Source of the DNA: an uncultured Bacilli bacterium
GTDB lineage: Bacteria > Bacillota_I > Bacilli_A > RF39 > UBA660
Reading direction: 5' to 3'
Length of the DNA stretch: 5,235 bases
Assembly (NCBI GenBank): GCA_934141575.1
Contig: CAKPCJ010000045.1
Span: 1 to 5,235, forward strand
Part shown: in pieces, positions 5,027-5,235 of the stretch
How positions within the stretch are numbered: position 1 is the first letter of the stretch
Layout: each line of letters opens with the position of its first letter
Program-made: the position numbers and the translations under genes
Notes under the pieces: model-generated
The model's database searches: none
Seen by the model: the letters and a program-made list of their open reading frames with translations, nothing else
What the model was told of the DNA's origin: nothing

Positions 5027-5235
5027 ATGGAAAAGAAGGGTTTTACATTAATAGAATTACTAACAGTAATAGCTATTCTAGCAGTAATATTATTGATATC
5101 AGTACCGACAATACTAGGAGTAATGGATAAAGCTAAGAAGCAAGCATTTATAGAAAGTGGAATATCAATAGTAAAAGCATTATCAACTGAAAAGTCAGTA
5201 GATACGATATTAGAAAATAAAATAGAATTACCAGA
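5027..5235 (+). CDS. Type IV prepilin-like protein (3' partial)
   Basis: Sixty-nine residues are visible before the window ends, with no stop. The start MEKKGFTLIELLTVIAILAV is a class III (prepilin) signal: a short basic leader, cleavage expected between Gly5 and Phe6 by a PilD-type prepilin peptidase, and Glu at position +5 of the mature chain. A hydrophobic helix of about 20 residues (7-28) follows; it both spans the membrane and packs pilin subunits. After it comes VPTILGVMDKAKKQAFIESGISIVKALSTEK, the usual amphipathic continuation of the pilin stalk helix. Proteins with this start can be major pilins, minor pilins, pseudopilins of DNA-uptake (com) systems or large proteins using the pilin helix as anchor. 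The visible part cannot decide among these, and no assembly gene is in the window. It is preceded by a terminator, so it has its own promoter. Confidence 0.88.
   Translation, partial: MEKKGFTLIELLTVIAILAVILLISVPTILGVMDKAKKQAFIESGISIVKALSTEKSVDTILENKIELP

Overview
The window is strongly AT-rich, reads in the standard bacterial code (TGG for Trp, TGA used as a stop) and has strong Shine-Dalgarno sites. Its best-recognised genes are a Bacillus-type LexA and an adjacent dnaB-dnaI pair. DnaB/DnaI here are the Gram-positive helicase-loading proteins, not the E. coli DnaB helicase. This points to a low-GC Bacillota chromosome, most likely a Bacilli-like lineage. The surface proteins with LamG and prepilin signatures recall gut-associated, uncultured Bacillota. 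The taxonomic placement is inference from gene content only.

Layout. Bases 1-1048 (+) are the 3' end of a large surface protein: an Ig-like repeat, a second beta-sandwich module and a C-terminal LamG/concanavalin-like domain. A perfect 12-bp bidirectional terminator (1060-1097) separates it from the convergent lexA gene (1109-1723, -). The lexA promoter is a near-textbook sigma-A promoter (TTGACA, 17 bp, TGTTATAAT) whose -35 box overlaps a 13/14 match to the Gram-positive SOS box (1772-1785). That operator also abuts the -35 of a divergent promoter. The divergent promoter drives a two-gene unit: a CPBP-family (Abi/CAAX protease-like) membrane protein (1837-2385) and a 76-residue Xre/Cro-type regulator (2396-2626). 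The unit ends in a hairpin terminator that begins just before the stop codon.

Next come dnaB (2685-3953) and dnaI (3958-4878), four bases apart and therefore a translationally close operon, followed by a strong terminator. DnaB (DnaD-like fold) and DnaI (zinc domain plus AAA+ ATPase) would together load the replicative helicase at the origin and at restart sites. The last gene (5027 to the right edge) starts with a perfect type IV prepilin signal (KKG|FTLIELL) and is cut by the window.

The core replication and SOS genes are thus flanked by two surface-associated genes. The most interesting points are the single LexA box shared by lexA and the CPBP-Xre unit, and the possibility that the two edge genes belong to one family of prepilin-anchored, LamG-tipped surface proteins. 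I saw no tRNA, rRNA, CRISPR array, IS element or att site. No gene-free stretch exceeds about 115 bases.
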